A stretch of DNA of 56,522 nucleotides from a virus: the IMG/VR virus record IMGVR_UViG_3300019360_000285, positions 1 to 56,522 of that record; one strand, 5' to 3'. A program made the position numbers and the translations under genes. Positions 31,760 to 40,894 of this stretch are shown one piece after another; the stretch's first letter is position 1, and each line of letters opens with the position of its first letter. A model generated the notes under the pieces. The model did not search any database and was not told where the DNA came from. It saw only the letters and a list, made by a program, of their open reading frames with translations.

Positions 31760-32208
31760 TGGCCGATCTCGCCGTCCGCGAGCGGATCCTCGCGGCGCTG
31801 TTCGCACGCCTGCAGGCCCGCTTGCAGCCCGCCGGCGACGGCCAGGCCGCCGTTTCGTGCCGCCGCAACCCTGGTGCGCCGCAGGACCAGCGCGCCGCCG
31901 TCGACCAGTACGACGGCGGCCATGACGTGACCTACGCCAGCGACACGGGTCACAGCCTCTTCGGCCTGCAGGTCGACCTGATGCTGTTCTCGCCCGACGG
32001 CCCGGAACTGAACGAGCTCTATGCCCGAGTGAGGGACGCGATCGACCTCGACAGCACGTTGGGCGAGCTCGCCGACGACACAAGGGAGCTGCGCCTGGCC
32101 GAGCCGGTGCCGGGCAACGTGCCCGGCCATGCCGACATCGTCGCCGCCCCGCTCACCATCCTGATCGAATTCCGCACGCGCGACGGCAACGTGCGCGCCT
32201 TGAACTGA
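31759..32208 (+). CDS. Tail terminator-like protein (gpU/Z)
   Basis: A 149-residue protein: RERILAALFARLQARLQPAG, then a beta sheet (DLMLFSPDGPEL, APLTILIEFRTRDG), the pattern of tail-completion proteins that cap the tail tube. Assigned mainly by position between the connector and tail tube genes. Confidence 0.65.
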   Translation: MADLAVRERILAALFARLQARLQPAGDGQAAVSCRRNPGAPQDQRAAVDQYDGGHDVTYASDTGHSLFGLQVDLMLFSPDGPELNELYARVRDAIDLDSTLGELADDTRELRLAEPVPGNVPGHADIVAAPLTILIEFRTRDGNVRALN

Positions 32209-32221
32209 GGAGATCGCGACC

Positions 32222-32416
32222 ATGCGAGTCGAAGTCCTGACGCCGTGGCAGCACGACGGCGTTGAACACCCGGTCGGCAGCTTCGTCGAGGTCGACGAGG
32301 ACCTGGTGCGCGCCCTGAAAGGCACGCTCGGCCAGGAGCACGTCACGGCACCTGAACCCGAAACGCCGGAGCCCGTAACGGGCGAGGCGAACGGCGTTCG
32401 CGAGGAGGAGGTTTAA
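32222..32416 (+). CDS. Small acidic protein before the tail tube
   Basis: A 64-residue protein: MRVEVLTPWQHDGVEHPVGS, FVEVDEDLVRALKG, then an acidic Pro-rich tail. Codons near the end (ANGVREEEV) hold palindrome copy 7. It resembles the short N-terminal tail/head accessory proteins found at this position in related phages. Confidence 0.7.
   Translation: MRVEVLTPWQHDGVEHPVGSFVEVDEDLVRALKGTLGQEHVTAPEPETPEPVTGEANGVREEEV
32387..32401. repeat. Dispersed palindrome copy 7
   Basis: GCGAACGGCGTTCGC, perfect, 15 bp before the stop of the 64-residue gene. Confidence 0.9.
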
Positions 32417-32419
32417 GCC

Positions 32420-33808
32420 ATGGCCAAACGCACCCGCTTCGCGGCCATCCTGTGCAAGCAGGAGGTGACAGCAGGCGTCTTCGTGCCGCCCAGCACCACG
32501 ACCGACGGCATCCTGGTCGAGCGCCCGACCTTGCGCATCAACAACCAGGTGGTCGATACCGCCGAGGTGTCGGGTTCGCTCGACTCGCTCGCGCCGATCG
32601 TGGGCGGCGCGCAGTGCGAGATCTCGTTCCCGTTCTACGTCAAGGGCGCCGGCACGCCGGGCGTGGCGCCGGAATGGGGCAAGGTCGCGAAGGCCTGCGG
32701 CCTGGCCGAGGTCGTGACCCTGCAGACCATCTCGGGTACCACGATCGCGCTCGCCAATCCGACGCGCATCACCGACTCGGGAAATGGCCTCGCCGCGCTC
32801 ACGGTCGGCACGCCGTTCCATCTCGTCTCGCCCACGGGCCAGAAGGGCGAATGCATCGTGACGGTGTCGGCGGCGGGCCAGGTCGATTTCGCACGCCTCG
32901 ACGCCGGCCCTGCCTTCGTGGCGGAAGCCGCCGGCGCCACGTACGTGATCCGCTACGGCGTTCCCGCCGTGGCTGCGACGGCGGGCAGCACGACCGGCTT
33001 CACGGCGCAGGCGCCGTGGGGCAACACCGCGCAGCAGTATCGCGGCCTGCCGGTGCTGGCGTCGGGCAACCCGGTCGCGCCCGAGTACGTCGTCGTCAGC
33101 GACTACAGCGCAACGCGCCTCGCCGCGATCACCAAGCTGATGGGTGGCGCGCTCGACGTCACGACCAAGGTGGGCATTCCCGCCAACGTGCGCTATCAGC
33201 CAACCTCGATCGACGCGCCGGCCCATTCGTTCGAGATGTATCGCGACGGCCTGCGCTGGCGCTTCCGCGGCGGCATCGGCGATGTCTCGGTCGAGATGAT
33301 GGCGGCCCAGGTGTGGCGCTTCAACGTGCGCATTACCGCGCTGTTCGAATCGCGCACGGACGCGGCGGTACCGCAGCCGACCTACGACGGCACGCGTGCC
33401 GGCACGTGGCGCAACAGCCGTTTTGCCATCGATCGCCAGACGTGCAGCGTGAGCCGGGTCACGATCGCACCCAACATGCAGATGGCCTATCCCGACAATC
33501 CCAACGACCCAGAGGGTTTCGATCCGCCGCAGCACACCGACCGCAACGTACGCTTCAGCGCCAACCCGTACGCGACCTCGGTCGCGACGCGCGACCTGAT
33601 GTCGAAGCTGCGCCTGGGCCAGGACATCATGGTCGACGCACAGCTGCTCGGCGGCAACGCCCGCAATCCCGGCCAGCGCATTGCGATCACCTTGCCGGCC
33701 GTCACGCTGACCAACAACGACGACGGCGACAACAGCGGCTTTGTGTCCGAGGAGCTGCAGGGCAAGCCCTCGGAGCGCGACGCCGGTTTTTTCCTCTGCA
33801 TCTGGTGA
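32420..33808 (+). CDS. Major tail tube protein
   Basis: A 462-residue protein. It begins AKRTRFAAILCKQEVTAGVF, a typical tail-tube N-terminus, and has VDTAEVSGSLDSLAPIVGGA. Two beta-rich halves follow (GLRWRFRGGIGDVSVEMMAA). Length is greater than lambda gpV, consistent with the long-tube families of alphaproteobacterial siphophages. It directly precedes the frameshifted chaperone pair. Confidence 0.88.
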   Translation: MAKRTRFAAILCKQEVTAGVFVPPSTTTDGILVERPTLRINNQVVDTAEVSGSLDSLAPIVGGAQCEISFPFYVKGAGTPGVAPEWGKVAKACGLAEVVTLQTISGTTIALANPTRITDSGNGLAALTVGTPFHLVSPTGQKGECIVTVSAAGQVDFARLDAGPAFVAEAAGATYVIRYGVPAVAATAGSTTGFTAQAPWGNTAQQYRGLPVLASGNPVAPEYVVVSDYSATRLAAITKLMGGALDVTTKVGIPANVRYQPTSIDAPAHSFEMYRDGLRWRFRGGIGDVSVEMMAAQVWRFNVRITALFESRTDAAVPQPTYDGTRAGTWRNSRFAIDRQTCSVSRVTIAPNMQMAYPDNPNDPEGFDPPQHTDRNVRFSANPYATSVATRDLMSKLRLGQDIMVDAQLLGGNARNPGQRIAITLPAVTLTNNDDGDNSGFVSEELQGKPSERDAGFFLCIW

Positions 33809-33811
33809 TCC

Positions 33812-34594
33812 ATGTCTGCGCCTCTGTCGCCCAAGCTCGAGCTCGACTTCACGCCGCCTGGCGCGGAGGGCGATCCGCCGCCGAAGTACTTCTATCGGCC
33901 GCCGACCGGCCTGCAGCGTGAGAAGTGGCGTGCACGCGTAGCCTCGATCGCCGGCGTGCAGCCGGGCCCGGCGCAGCTGCGGGCGATTGCCCAGGCCGGC
34001 ATCGCCGCCCTGTGCGACGACCCCGACGATCGCGACGCATTGCTGGCGCTGTGGGATGCAGCGATCGACAGCGAGCGCACCGCGTACGATATCGCGGCCC
34101 GCGTCATGCCGGTGGCGGCCCGGCGTGCCGACGCGGTGGATGGCAGTGCCGAAGCGGAGGCGCTGGAGGGAGAGCTCGCCACCTTGCAAGCGGAAGCCGC
34201 GGCGGCAGCGCTGACGCCACGCCAGGCCGAGCAGCTCGAGCGGCTTGACGACATGCTGCGCCAGCATCACCCGCCGTATGCGCGTGCGCTGGAGCGCCGC
34301 CAGCTGTGGGCATCGCTCAGCCCGCGCGTGGCCTGCGCCATGTTCCTGACGCGCTGGCAGCACGTGCCAGGCGTTCCGTTCAAGCGCATCGCCGGCGAGG
34401 TGCCGGACGAGCTGCTCGACCGGCTGCCGCCCGGACACATGCTGATCGTCGGCGGACAGATCCTGACGTCGTTGTTCGCGTCGAAGGACGACGCAAAAAA
34501 GCCCGCCTCGCCGTCTGGATCGGCCGCCGCCGCGACGAGTTCTTCGACGACGTCGGAGAACCCCTCGAGCGGCCAGACGGCGACGGCTGGTTGA
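33812..34594 (+). CDS. Tail assembly chaperone G
   Basis: A 260-residue helical protein (GLQREKWRARVASIAGVQPG, LTPRQAEQLERLDDMLRQHH, ACAMFLTRWQHVPG). It is the zero-frame product of the tail chaperone locus between tail tube and tape measure. Its last 30 residues (Ser/Ala/Thr-rich) follow the slippery site at 34495-34501. Confidence 0.82.
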   Translation: MSAPLSPKLELDFTPPGAEGDPPPKYFYRPPTGLQREKWRARVASIAGVQPGPAQLRAIAQAGIAALCDDPDDRDALLALWDAAIDSERTAYDIAARVMPVAARRADAVDGSAEAEALEGELATLQAEAAAAALTPRQAEQLERLDDMLRQHHPPYARALERRQLWASLSPRVACAMFLTRWQHVPGVPFKRIAGEVPDELLDRLPPGHMLIVGGQILTSLFASKDDAKKPASPSGSAAAATSSSTTSENPSSGQTATAG

Positions 34595-34872
34595 TCGGCC
34601 CTGACGAGGATCCCGACCTCTACCCGACCAATCCGGCACAGGATCTCGATCCGGTATGGCGCCGGATCTTCGCGCTCTACACGCAGGCGCGCCCGCTGCC
34701 CGGCGTCCTGCCGCTGCCGGTCGCACCCGGCATACCGCCGTTGATGGTGCCTCTGCCGTCGGCCCCTGGCCCTTTGCCCGACGCGGGCGGCCTCCTCGAC
34801 CAGGGCGCCTGGCTGATGGACGTGTTCGACATCATGAGCGGCGCCGATGCCCAGCTGATGAAGGCTCGATGA
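33812..34872 (+). CDS. Tail assembly chaperone GT (programmed -1 frameshift product)
   Basis: If ribosomes slip back one base at A AAA AAG (34495-34501), the G protein continues as ...KKARLAVWIGRRRDEFFD, FLIGPDEDPDLYPT-like sequence and a Pro-rich tail (LPGVLPLPVAPGIPPLMVPL) ending at 34872, about 353 residues. G and GT versions in a set ratio are the rule for long-tailed phages and load the tape measure. The frames differ by exactly -1. The T part has no independent start before the slip. Confidence 0.8.
34495..34501 (+). promoter_or_regulatory. -1 frameshift slippery heptamer
   Basis: A AAA AAG in phase with the G frame (GCA AAA AAG codons), the strongest bacterial slip sequence. It occurs 93 bp before the zero-frame stop and inside the open -1 frame. 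Confidence 0.85.
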
Positions 34873-35564
34873 AATTCACCTTCGACTTTCCGGCCGGCGC
34901 GCTCGCGAAGGCGATGGCGGAGTCCAAGAGCGCGGCGGCGAAGCGCGTGACGGCCGCGACGCGGCGATCGGCGGAGGACCTGCAGCGCGCCTTGCGCGAC
35001 CAGGTCCGCGTCGCGGGCCTCGGTCAGGGTTTGGAGAAGGCGTGGCGCGTCGAGCATTGGCCCAAGGGCGAGAAGGCCTCGCTGCACCCGGCGAGCCTCG
35101 TGTACTCGAAGGCGACGGCGCTGCACCGCGCGTTCGGCCAGGGCGCCACGATCACGGCCCGCGGCGGCCCGTGGCTGGTGATCCCGTTGCCTGAGGCGAT
35201 CGCGCGCGGCTGGGACCGCGCCCTGGTCGATCGCAAGGGCGGCGCGCTGACCGGCGCTGCCGTGCCGCGGCGCTTCGCGCAGACGCAGCTCGCGGCGCGT
35301 GCCTTGGGCCAGCTGCGATTCGTCGAGATCAACAGCGGCAAGGCGCTGCTGGTGGCCGATCCGCCCAAGGCGGGGCGTGGCCGCGCGCAGCACGCCAAGG
35401 GCACGGGCCGCAAGGACATCGCGGTACCCGCCGGCGAGAAGGGTGTCCCGCTGTTCGTGCTGGTGCGCCAGACGCGCCTCACCAAGCGCCTGGATTTCGA
35501 CAGCGCCGCCAAGGCGGCAGGCAGCCAGTTCAACGCGCTGCTGCGCGCAGCGGTCAACACGTAG
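34869..35564 (+). CDS. DUF6441-like tail protein
   Basis: A 231-residue protein: MKFTFDFPAGALAKAMAESK, SAEDLQRALRDQVRVAGLGQ, LEKAWRVEHWPKGEKA, GGPWLVIPLPEAIARG. This matches the DUF6441 type seen between tail chaperone and tape measure in alphaproteobacterial phages. The start ATG overlaps the GT stop by 4 bp, which also argues that GT is made. Probably a minor tail component. Confidence 0.8.
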   Translation: MKFTFDFPAGALAKAMAESKSAAAKRVTAATRRSAEDLQRALRDQVRVAGLGQGLEKAWRVEHWPKGEKASLHPASLVYSKATALHRAFGQGATITARGGPWLVIPLPEAIARGWDRALVDRKGGALTGAAVPRRFAQTQLAARALGQLRFVEINSGKALLVADPPKAGRGRAQHAKGTGRKDIAVPAGEKGVPLFVLVRQTRLTKRLDFDSAAKAAGSQFNALLRAAVNT

Positions 35565-35571
35565 GCGTTCC

Positions 35572-38500
35572 ATGGGTGGCTCCACGATATCGGCGCGCTT
35601 CGGTGTCGAAGGCGACGAAGCGATCGAGCGCGCCCTGCGCAAGGTGGAGCGCGCCGGCCAGGACCTTGCCGCGACCCTGAAGCGCGCCGGCGAACAGGGC
35701 AGTATCGACCTCGACAAGGTCGGCGAGGCGCTGGCGCGTCTCGACCAGCAGGCCTCTCAAACGACGCAGCGGGGCCGGGAGCTCGGCGACGCGCTGTCCG
35801 ATGCGGGTAAAAAGGCGGGCGATGGGTTCTCGGATGCCGAGAAGAAGGGAGAGCAGTTCGGCCTGACACTGGGTCGCGGCATCGCCGGCGCGGCGACGGC
35901 GGCTGTGACAGCGATCGCAGCGCTGGGGCTCGATGTCTACAAGACGTTCGGCGCCATGAAGGACCTGTCGGAACAGACAGGCCTCACCATCGCGCAGATC
36001 CAAGCGTTGCGGCAAGTCGTGAAGGGGCAAGGCGAGGATGTCGAGGTCCTCAGCCGCGCCATGGTCACCGCCAGCCGCAATGTTGGCCTGGCGGCGGAGG
36101 GCAGCGAGAAGCTGAAGACGGTCCTTGACCGCCTGGGTGTTGGCGTCCTCGAGTCGAATGGCCAGATGCGGTTGTTCGATACGATCTTGCGCGAGGTCCT
36201 GCAGTCACTGGCCAAGCTTGATGACCAGGCAACCCGTAACGCGATCGGCGCGCAATTCTTCGGGCCTGCGTGGATCAAGCTCAGCGACGCGTTCAAGAAC
36301 GGGGGCAAGGATATCGATGAGGCCAGCGCGGCGCTGGAACGCAACGATGCACTGATCAGCGAGGCCGCGCGCGAGAAGATCGAGAAACTCACGAAGGCGG
36401 TGAGCAGTTCCAGCGAGGCCTGGAAGGGCCTGGCCCTGAATCTCGTGGCAGAAGTCTCGCCGGCGCTCATTCAGATCGTGAAGGACTCCGAGGCGGCGGC
36501 CGGTAGCTTCAGCAAGTTCCTGGAGATCGCCGCCAAATGGTCTGTTGCCGGCTTGTTGCGCTCCGGCGCCGCGCCGTTCCTTCCGTCGGACCAGTATGGC
36601 CCGTCACGGCCAACGGGTTCGAGCGCTCCGCCTGGCATGCGCATCGCGGACCTGGAGGCGGAGCTCGAGGCGTCGCTGCGCTCCCACGGCGGCGAGACTG
36701 TCGATTCGGCCCGCATCCGGGCCGAAATCAAGAAGGTCCGCGATGAAATCCTGACGCGCTCGGCGCAGCAGGCCTCGGATGCCGTCTCTGACTACTTTAA
36801 CCGCAGCGGCGCGGCCGGTGCGTACAATCCCGGAAAGCCGGAGCTGTACGGACCTGACCTGCCGAAGGGTTGGAAGCGCACAGCTTCGGGCGGCGGCCGC
36901 GGCACGGCGGATCAGACTGCAAAGGAGTACGAGCGCGCCCAGCAGGCGCTCGACAAGTACCTCGACTCGCTGGCGCGCGAGGCCGATCTGTCTGACGAAA
37001 GCGCCCGCGAGCGCGCCGGTCATACGGCGCAGCTGAAGGCGGAGGAGCTGGCGCGCGCTTCCGTCCTGAAGATGACCGAGGAGCAGATCCAGGCGATCGG
37101 CGAGGAGGCGCGCGCGCGGGCGACGGCTGCGTACGACGCCAAGCAGGCGCAGGAGGAGCAACGCCGCGCGGCCGAACAGGCGCAGCGCGAGATGGAGCGC
37201 CTGGCCGAGCGCGAGGCGCAGCTGCTGCAGCAACCGGCCGAGGAGGCCGCGCGCAGCACGCAGACCTTGCTCCGCGACTTCTTCAAGGACGCGATGTCGG
37301 GCAACCTGACGTCCTGGAAGGATTTCTGGGGCAAGGCCAAGGACATCGCCCACCAGTACCTGGCCGAGCTCGCGACGCTGCTCGTGATCCGGCCGCTCAT
37401 TCAGCCGCTGTTCTCGGTGGCCGGCATGGGCGGTTTGACGGGCGGCGCTGGCGCCGGCTCTCCCATTTCCGTGGGCGGTGTGCCCTATGTACCAGCCGGC
37501 GGCGGAAGCGGCGGCCTTCTGGGCGGTGGTGGCGGTCTCGGCGGCGGCGGCCTGTTTGGGAATGCCTTCGGTTTTCTCAACCAGCCGATCTTTGGCAGCG
37601 CCTTCGATTCTGCCGGCGCCGCGGCGACGCTAGGCACTGGTGGCATCGCGGCGCCGGCGTTCACGTCAGGCGGACTGACGTGGGGCGGGCTGCTCGGTGG
37701 CGTCGGCACGATCGGCATGGGTGCGCTCGGCCTGGCGCAAGGCAACACGATCGGCGGTGCGGCCGGCATCCTGGGCGGCGGTCTCTCGCTCTTGTCGAGC
37801 GCCGGCTTGATCGGCTCGGCCTTCGGGCCGATCGGCATGGGGATCGGCCTGATCGGCAGCATCCTCGGCAGCGTTCTGAAAAAGAAGCCCAAGACGCCGC
37901 AGGCTGTGTCGAACATCACGTTCGGCACCGACGGCATCACCAACGCGCTGGCGATGACGCGCAGCCCGCGCGGCGGCCAGCTGGGGCAGGGCACCGGCCA
38001 GGCGTCTGGCGCCTTTGCCGATGCGTTCGCCGAGCTGCTCGGCGCCTACGATCTCAGCATGGCCCCGGGCGCGACCGGTGGTTGGCTTCTCAATTCGATC
38101 GGGAAAAACACGGGCAATCAGTGGATCGTCGGCCTGGGGAGCTACGGATCCTACACGCCGCTGCCCGGTGTGGATCCGGCGGGCAAGGCGCGCGACGCCA
38201 TGTCGAGCATCCAGGGCATCGGGTCGGCCGAGGACGCCGTCAATATCCTGGCCGGCCTGATCGCACGCCAGGGCGCGATCGAGGGATCGATCCAGGGCCT
38301 CACCGCGACTCAGCGCACGGCGTTGAGCACGGCGGACCTCAAGAGCATTGACGACATCAAGGCCGCGCTCGACTTCGGCCAGGTCTTTGACGATATGGAG
38401 CGCGGTGCCGACAACATCACCGCCGTCGAGAAGGCGATGCGCGAGCTCGACAAGCAGTACGACGCGATCGCGATCCAGACCAAGAAGTACGGCCTCGACC

Positions 38501-39216
38501 TCGCCGTCGTCGAGCAGCGCCGGCAGGACGCTATTAACAAGCTGGCGACCGATACAAACACGGACTACCGGCGCCGGATCCTCGGCATGACGCCGGAAGG
38601 CCAGCTGCAGGTCGCGCTCGAGGACCTGGACAAGGAACACGAGCAGGCGCTGAAGGAGGCCCTCGAGCTCAACAAGCGTGTGACCGGCGCGCTGGTCGAT
38701 ATCAACCAGATCGAGAAATACTACGCCGACCAGCGCGTGGCGATCGTCGATGCCGCGAATGCTCAGATGAACGCGGCCATGGAACAGGCCACGGCCGCCC
38801 TTGAGGAGATGTTCAAACGGCTGAGCTACGGCGATCTCAGCGGGGCGTCGCCATTGGCCGCCGTGACGGGCTCGCAGGCCACGGCGGAAGCGCTCTACGC
38901 CCAGGCGCAGGCCGGCTCGCTCGAGGCGAGGCAGCAGCTGCCGGCCGCGATCCAGGACCTGTTCCTGTCGCAGCGAGCCTGGTCGGGCAACGACGCGTCG
39001 TACGAGGCGCTGCGCCAGCTCTGGCTCGACCGGATCGCGCCGTTCACGACGGCCAACGGCAACACGCCGCCGCCGGCGAACGGCAATGCGGTCGACGGCA
39101 GCCTGGTGGCGCAGATGCAGCGCCAGGTCGATACGTTGACGCAGGACGTCACGCGTCTGGTGGCCACTGTGCAGGACCAGTCGCGCGAGATCTCGCGCCT
39201 CCTGGCCCGGATGTAG
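35572..39216 (+). CDS. Tail tape measure protein
   Basis: A 1214-residue protein whose length sets the tail length. The N-terminal 90 residues are coiled coil (EAIERALRKVERAGQDLAAT). A hydrophobic helix follows near residue 100-130 (GIAGAATAAVTAIAALGLDV). Residues about 340-600 are charged helices. A Gly-rich stretch begins near residue 620, and a hydrophobic Gly-rich block lies near 713-770. The C-terminal part is coiled coil again (LDKEHEQALKEALELNKRVT, MQRQVDTLTQDVTRLVATVQ). No lytic transglycosylase domain is visible. Confidence 0.95.
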   Translation: MGGSTISARFGVEGDEAIERALRKVERAGQDLAATLKRAGEQGSIDLDKVGEALARLDQQASQTTQRGRELGDALSDAGKKAGDGFSDAEKKGEQFGLTLGRGIAGAATAAVTAIAALGLDVYKTFGAMKDLSEQTGLTIAQIQALRQVVKGQGEDVEVLSRAMVTASRNVGLAAEGSEKLKTVLDRLGVGVLESNGQMRLFDTILREVLQSLAKLDDQATRNAIGAQFFGPAWIKLSDAFKNGGKDIDEASAALERNDALISEAAREKIEKLTKAVSSSSEAWKGLALNLVAEVSPALIQIVKDSEAAAGSFSKFLEIAAKWSVAGLLRSGAAPFLPSDQYGPSRPTGSSAPPGMRIADLEAELEASLRSHGGETVDSARIRAEIKKVRDEILTRSAQQASDAVSDYFNRSGAAGAYNPGKPELYGPDLPKGWKRTASGGGRGTADQTAKEYERAQQALDKYLDSLAREADLSDESARERAGHTAQLKAEELARASVLKMTEEQIQAIGEEARARATAAYDAKQAQEEQRRAAEQAQREMERLAEREAQLLQQPAEEAARSTQTLLRDFFKDAMSGNLTSWKDFWGKAKDIAHQYLAELATLLVIRPLIQPLFSVAGMGGLTGGAGAGSPISVGGVPYVPAGGGSGGLLGGGGGLGGGGLFGNAFGFLNQPIFGSAFDSAGAAATLGTGGIAAPAFTSGGLTWGGLLGGVGTIGMGALGLAQGNTIGGAAGILGGGLSLLSSAGLIGSAFGPIGMGIGLIGSILGSVLKKKPKTPQAVSNITFGTDGITNALAMTRSPRGGQLGQGTGQASGAFADAFAELLGAYDLSMAPGATGGWLLNSIGKNTGNQWIVGLGSYGSYTPLPGVDPAGKARDAMSSIQGIGSAEDAVNILAGLIARQGAIEGSIQGLTATQRTALSTADLKSIDDIKAALDFGQVFDDMERGADNITAVEKAMRELDKQYDAIAIQTKKYGLDLAVVEQRRQDAINKLATDTNTDYRRRILGMTPEGQLQVALEDLDKEHEQALKEALELNKRVTGALVDINQIEKYYADQRVAIVDAANAQMNAAMEQATAALEEMFKRLSYGDLSGASPLAAVTGSQATAEALYAQAQAGSLEARQQLPAAIQDLFLSQRAWSGNDASYEALRQLWLDRIAPFTTANGNTPPPANGNAVDGSLVAQMQRQVDTLTQDVTRLVATVQDQSREISRLLARM

Positions 39217-39219
39217 ATC

Positions 39220-40893
39220 ATGCTTCCAGCGTTCGCGCCGAAACTCGACCATGTGCTGGCCATGGTCGCCTATCCGTTCGACCCGACGATCGTCACGGCG
39301 ATCCCGGGCCCGCCGTTTCCCATCGGATTGCCGGGCTGGCCGCTCGCCGATCCGGATCTCTTCAGCTACGACTTGCCCGGCGGTACTCGCGTCGTCCTGG
39401 CCGCCGGCGAGGGCTTTGTCACGAATGCCGGCGACCTGCTGCCGCACCAGTGGTTCGCGCCGCTGGTGGCCGATGGTTTCAATTTCACGGACAGCCTGTT
39501 TGATGGCATCGACCCCGCTGAAGGTCGTAGCGGCACCGGGGAGGGCGGCGGCGGCGAGTTGAAGTTCAATGACGTGGAAGGCAGGCTCGATCGGATCGTC
39601 CAGGTGGCGGGTTGGGACGGCCGGGCCGTCGAGCTCTGGCGCGGCAAGCGGGGCGCGCCGTTCTCGGCGTTCCAGCGTGTCGCTGTCCTGACCAGCGACG
39701 GCTGGACCGGCCTGAACCGGTCGACCAAGTCGCTCAAGATCCGCGACCGCCAGGCCCGGCTCTACGGCACGCCCCTGGTCGGGGCGACGTATGCCGGCAC
39801 CGGCGGCATCGACGGCGACGCCGGCGCCAAGGGCAACCTCAAGCCGTGGGCCTTCGGCTATGTGTTCGGGGTCGAGCCGGTCGTGTTCGATGCCGCCAAT
39901 CTGCTGGCGCAGTGGCACTGCCGTCCGGTGCATGCCGTGCTCAACCTGTTCGTCGGCGGCAACCCGTGGACCAACATGGGCGACTATCCCACGCTCGCCG
40001 CGCTGATCGCGGCCGCGGCAGGCTGGGCCAACGGCCAGTTCGGCACGTGCAACGCGCTGGCAACGGTGCGCTATGGCGCCGTGCCGAGCCATCCGGTGCG
40101 TATCGAGGGGCAAGGCGACAAGTACGGGGGCGTCTATGCTGGTACCCGCGGCGCGATCGTCCGGCGCATCGCGACGACGTGCGGCATGTTGCCTATGCGT
40201 GATCCCGACGATATCGACACGGCTTCGTTCGCGACGCTCGATCTCGTGCAGCCCGGCGAGTGCGGCTGGCATTGGAAAGGCGACATCTCGATCGGCGCCG
40301 CGCTCGACGAGATGATGACCGGTTGTGCCGGGTGGTGGGACGTCGGCCTCGACGGCAAGCTTTCCGTGGCCCAGCTCGAGGAGCCCTCGAGTACGCCGGA
40401 TCTCATCATCGACGCCGCGACCGCTAACCTGGCTGGCGAGCCGACGCGCGAAGACGATCTGCCGCCCCGCGCAAAGACCCGTGTCGGCTGGCAGCGAAAC
40501 TATGCCCCGCTGTCGTCATCCGACCTCACCGGGGCGGCGAACGCCTCGGCGGCGACGCAGCGGCTGTTCGGCGACGAGTGGCGGTATGCCCAACGCGAGA
40601 ATTCAGGCGTTCGTGTGCTCTACCCGAAAGCCCGGGAAGTCACCATCGCTGGCAACTACCGCAACGAGGCGGACGCGGATGCCGAGGCGCAGCGTCAACA
40701 GGCACTGTTCTCCAAGAAGCGGGAGCGATGGACCTTTCCGACCCACGTCGACGCCTTGGCCGCTCTCAAGAACAAGACGGTACGGGTCGACAATTGGAAC
40801 CGTTACGAATTCGGCGCCGCGAGGAGCCTGCGCAGCCTCGGCCTGACCGCCGGCTCGCGCGCGGTCACCGCAGGCCTGATGTTGTGGGGCTGA
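39220..40893 (+). CDS. Baseplate/tail tip protein
   Basis: A 557-residue beta-rich protein after the tape measure: GWDGRAVELWRGKRGAPF, GLNRSTKSLKIRDRQARLYG, PWAFGYVFGVEPVV. These are typical of tail hub/baseplate proteins in phages with separate tip proteins instead of one large gpJ. The GTRVVLAAGEGFVTNAGDLL block has a jelly-roll-like look. It starts 3 bp after the tape measure stop. Confidence 0.78.
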   Translation: MLPAFAPKLDHVLAMVAYPFDPTIVTAIPGPPFPIGLPGWPLADPDLFSYDLPGGTRVVLAAGEGFVTNAGDLLPHQWFAPLVADGFNFTDSLFDGIDPAEGRSGTGEGGGGELKFNDVEGRLDRIVQVAGWDGRAVELWRGKRGAPFSAFQRVAVLTSDGWTGLNRSTKSLKIRDRQARLYGTPLVGATYAGTGGIDGDAGAKGNLKPWAFGYVFGVEPVVFDAANLLAQWHCRPVHAVLNLFVGGNPWTNMGDYPTLAALIAAAAGWANGQFGTCNALATVRYGAVPSHPVRIEGQGDKYGGVYAGTRGAIVRRIATTCGMLPMRDPDDIDTASFATLDLVQPGECGWHWKGDISIGAALDEMMTGCAGWWDVGLDGKLSVAQLEEPSSTPDLIIDAATANLAGEPTREDDLPPRAKTRVGWQRNYAPLSSSDLTGAANASAATQRLFGDEWRYAQRENSGVRVLYPKAREVTIAGNYRNEADADAEAQRQQALFSKKRERWTFPTHVDALAALKNKTVRVDNWNRYEFGAARSLRSLGLTAGSRAVTAGLMLWG

Positions 40894-40894
40894 G

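Noticed and set aside
32153-34726. 857-codon minus-strand open frame opposite tail tube and chaperone genes
   Set aside because: Same reason; it also crosses several well-supported plus-strand gene boundaries.
37666-40272. 868-codon minus-strand open frame opposite the tape measure and baseplate genes
   Set aside because: Antisense shadow: Arg/His/Ala-rich, no motifs, while the plus strand has coherent tail genes.
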